Of a stretch of DNA of 6,640 nt, positions 4,929 through 6,640 are shown piece after piece. The translations under genes were made by a program, and so were the position numbers. Position 1 is the stretch's first letter. Every line of letters begins with the position of its first letter. The notes under the pieces were generated by a model. That model ran no database searches. It was not told the DNA's origin and worked only from the letters and a program-made list of their open reading frames with translations. This DNA is from CAYXUW01 sp964468375 (GTDB lineage Bacteria > Planctomycetota > Phycisphaerae > Sedimentisphaerales > Anaerobacaceae): NCBI GenBank assembly GCA_964468375.1, contig CAYXUW010000114.1, positions 1 to 6,640 on the forward strand. The letters run 5' to 3'.

Positions 4929-6640
4929 ATGAAGAATATGGCAAAAAACACTGAATATTCTGGACTCTATGACCCTCAGTATGAACATGGTTCCTGTGGC
5001 ATCGGTGCCGTTGTAAATATCTCCGGCCGGCGTAGCCACTCGATAATCGAAAACGGCAAAGAAATACTGCTCAATCTCCGTCACCGTGGCGCAGCCGGCG
5101 CAGACGAGGTCACCGGTGACGGCGCCGGTATACTATTTCAGATTCCGCATGAGTTTTTCGAAGACCAATGCAGCCGGCTCGGCATAACTTTGCCGGCCGT
5201 ATCGAAATATGGTGTCGGAATGATATTCGGTTCCCAGGATAGCAATCTCCGCTCAAAATGTGATAAGGTGCTGGAAGATTCTCTCAATTACTATGGAATG
5301 AAGGTGTTGGGCTGGCGTGACGTGCCGATTTCAAATGGCTGCCTTGGCCGGATAGCGCTGGAAGCTGAACCGACTATCAAACAAATCTTTGTTGATGGTG
5401 TGAATTTCGAAGGTGAACAGCTGGAATGTAACCTCTGTCTGGCACGCAGGCGAGCAGAAAAAATAGTCAGAAAGAATCTCGGCCTGCAGGGCAAAGACTT
5501 TTATGTGACATCTTTATCCTGTAGAACCATTTGCTACAAAGGTATGTTTATGGCTTGGCAGCTGTTTGCATACTACCCGGACCTTGCTGATGAGCGCATA
5601 ACCTCCGCCCTTGCAATAGTGCACCAGCGTTACAGCACAAACACGTTTCCGAACTGGCAGCTTGCTCAGCCGTTTCGCTGTATAGCCCATAACGGAGAAA
5701 TAAATACGCTTAGCGGCAATCGCAACTGGATGTGGTCCCGCCAGAAAAAAATGTCAAGCGGGGCGTTTGGCGGAAATATCGGCGACCTTTTCCCGTTGCT
5801 TACTCCGGAGCTGAGTGACTCAGCTTGTTTTGACAGCGTGCTTGAATTGCTCGTGCGCGCCGGCAGAAGTATACCGCATTCGATAATGATGATGATACCG
5901 GAGGCCTTCGGTACAAGTTATCATATCAGCACCGACAAGCGTGCCTTTTATGAATACCATGCTTCCATGATGGAACCTTGGGACGGCCCCGCTGCACTTG
6001 TTTTTACCGACGGCCGGATTGTTGGGGGCACCCTTGACCGTAATGGCCTAAGACCCTGCCGGTATCTTATTACTACAGACGGATTGGTTATTATGGCCAG
6101 CGAAGCCGGGGTGATAGGAATCCCGCCTGAAAAGGTTCGAAGAAAAGGACGTCTGCGCCCGGGCCATATGTTTCTTGTGGATACTGCCGAGGGCAGAATA
6201 ATTTCCGACAATGAAATAAAAAGCAAAATTGCCAGACAAAAACCTTACCGCAGATGGCTGGAGGAGAACAGAATTGAGCTTCGCGGATTGTTTGATGCCC
6301 CCAAGCCGATTAAGACTAATCCGGAGAAATTGGCACGGAGACAGCGACTATTTGGTTATACGCGTGAAGAGCTGAAGATGATTCTGCTGCCGATGGCCCT
6401 GAATTCTCAGGAACCTGTCGGCTCTATGGGAAACGATACCCCCTTGGCAGTGCTTTCCGACAGGCCGAGATTGCTGTTCGATTATTTCAAACAGCGCTTT
6501 GCCCAGGTAACCAACCCGGCTATAGACCCGCTCCGCGAAGGTTTGGTTATGAGCTTAATGAACTTTGTGGGCAAAAAGCTTAATATACTCGATGAGAGCC
6601 CTCAGCACTGCAGACAGTTAAAGCTGCCGCATCCGATACT
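4929..6640 (+). CDS. gltB: Glutamate synthase large (alpha) subunit, N-terminal part (3' end outside window)
   Basis: GltB transfers the amide of glutamine to 2-oxoglutarate to give two glutamates. It does so with the GltD subunit and NAD(P)H, or with ferredoxin in the related single-subunit enzyme; the fragment cannot tell which. The frame is open for 570 codons to the window edge, of roughly 1,500 in the family. A short N-terminal stretch precedes Cys23 in EHGSCGIG, the catalytic nucleophile that is exposed by removal of the propeptide. The class II amidotransferase domain follows, with HQRYSTNTFPNW (232-243), HNGEINTLSGN (254-264), EPWDGP and LDRNGLRP (369-376). The central domain begins near FGYTREEL (475) and shows MGNDTP (500-505) and TNPAIDPLRE. 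ATG 4929 keeps a normal propeptide length. No good Shine-Dalgarno sequence is seen (only AAAGAG, 12 nt away); a second ATG three codons later has none either. Confidence 0.97.
   Translation, partial: MKNMAKNTEYSGLYDPQYEHGSCGIGAVVNISGRRSHSIIENGKEILLNLRHRGAAGADEVTGDGAGILFQIPHEFFEDQCSRLGITLPAVSKYGVGMIFGSQDSNLRSKCDKVLEDSLNYYGMKVLGWRDVPISNGCLGRIALEAEPTIKQIFVDGVNFEGEQLECNLCLARRRAEKIVRKNLGLQGKDFYVTSLSCRTICYKGMFMAWQLFAYYPDLADERITSALAIVHQRYSTNTFPNWQLAQPFRCIAHNGEINTLSGNRNWMWSRQKKMSSGAFGGNIGDLFPLLTPELSDSACFDSVLELLVRAGRSIPHSIMMMIPEAFGTSYHISTDKRAFYEYHASMMEPWDGPAALVFTDGRIVGGTLDRNGLRPCRYLITTDGLVIMASEAGVIGIPPEKVRRKGRLRPGHMFLVDTAEGRIISDNEIKSKIARQKPYRRWLEENRIELRGLFDAPKPIKTNPEKLARRQRLFGYTREELKMILLPMALNSQEPVGSMGNDTPLAVLSDRPRLLFDYFKQRFAQVTNPAIDPLREGLVMSLMNFVGKKLNILDESPQHCRQLKLPHPI

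Overview
The window is a nitrogen-assimilation island, with every gene on the + strand. In order it holds the 3' part of an ammonium transporter gene (amtB-1), a PII signalling gene (glnK-1), a complete second ammonium transporter (amtB-2), a second PII gene (glnK-2), glutamine synthetase type I (glnA), and the 5' part of the glutamate synthase large subunit (gltB), which runs off the right edge. No mobile element, tRNA, rRNA, CRISPR array or phage gene is visible.

The organism is a bacterium of roughly mid GC with AAGGAG-type ribosome binding sites. It has a likely sigma-54 promoter, a GSI-beta-like glutamine synthetase, and PII proteins without the uridylylated tyrosine of enteric bacteria. 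I suspect the Planctomycetes/PVC or a deltaproteobacterial-type lineage, but this is family-level impression, not proof.

Layout. 1-1013 is an amtB-glnK pair (23-nt gap) that ends at a good intrinsic terminator (1069-1103). 1014-1432 is a 419-nt non-coding region. It carries that terminator, a GG-N10-GC sigma-54-type promoter (1246-1260) and a roughly 160-nt leader for the second pair. 1433-3143 is the second amtB-glnK pair (19-nt gap). 3144-3295 is a short leader for glnA with a hairpin, a possible -10 box and a 15-codon ORF whose stop overlaps the glnA start. 3296-4708 is glnA. 4709-4928 holds a long terminator-like hairpin, another hairpin and a possible promoter placed so that the gltB message could be leaderless. 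4929-6640 is the first 570 codons of gltB.

Together the genes cover ammonium entry (two Amt channels), gating by their PII partners (both keep Arg47, the pore-plugging residue of enteric GlnK), and assimilation through GS and then GOGAT. The most notable points are that both PII proteins lack Tyr51, that GlnK-1 has an altered T-loop base (Glu38, Gln40), that the second amt-glnK unit has its own sigma-54-type promoter, and that gltB lacks a convincing Shine-Dalgarno sequence. I see no clearly undescribed system. The window is a known functional set with interesting regulatory variations.
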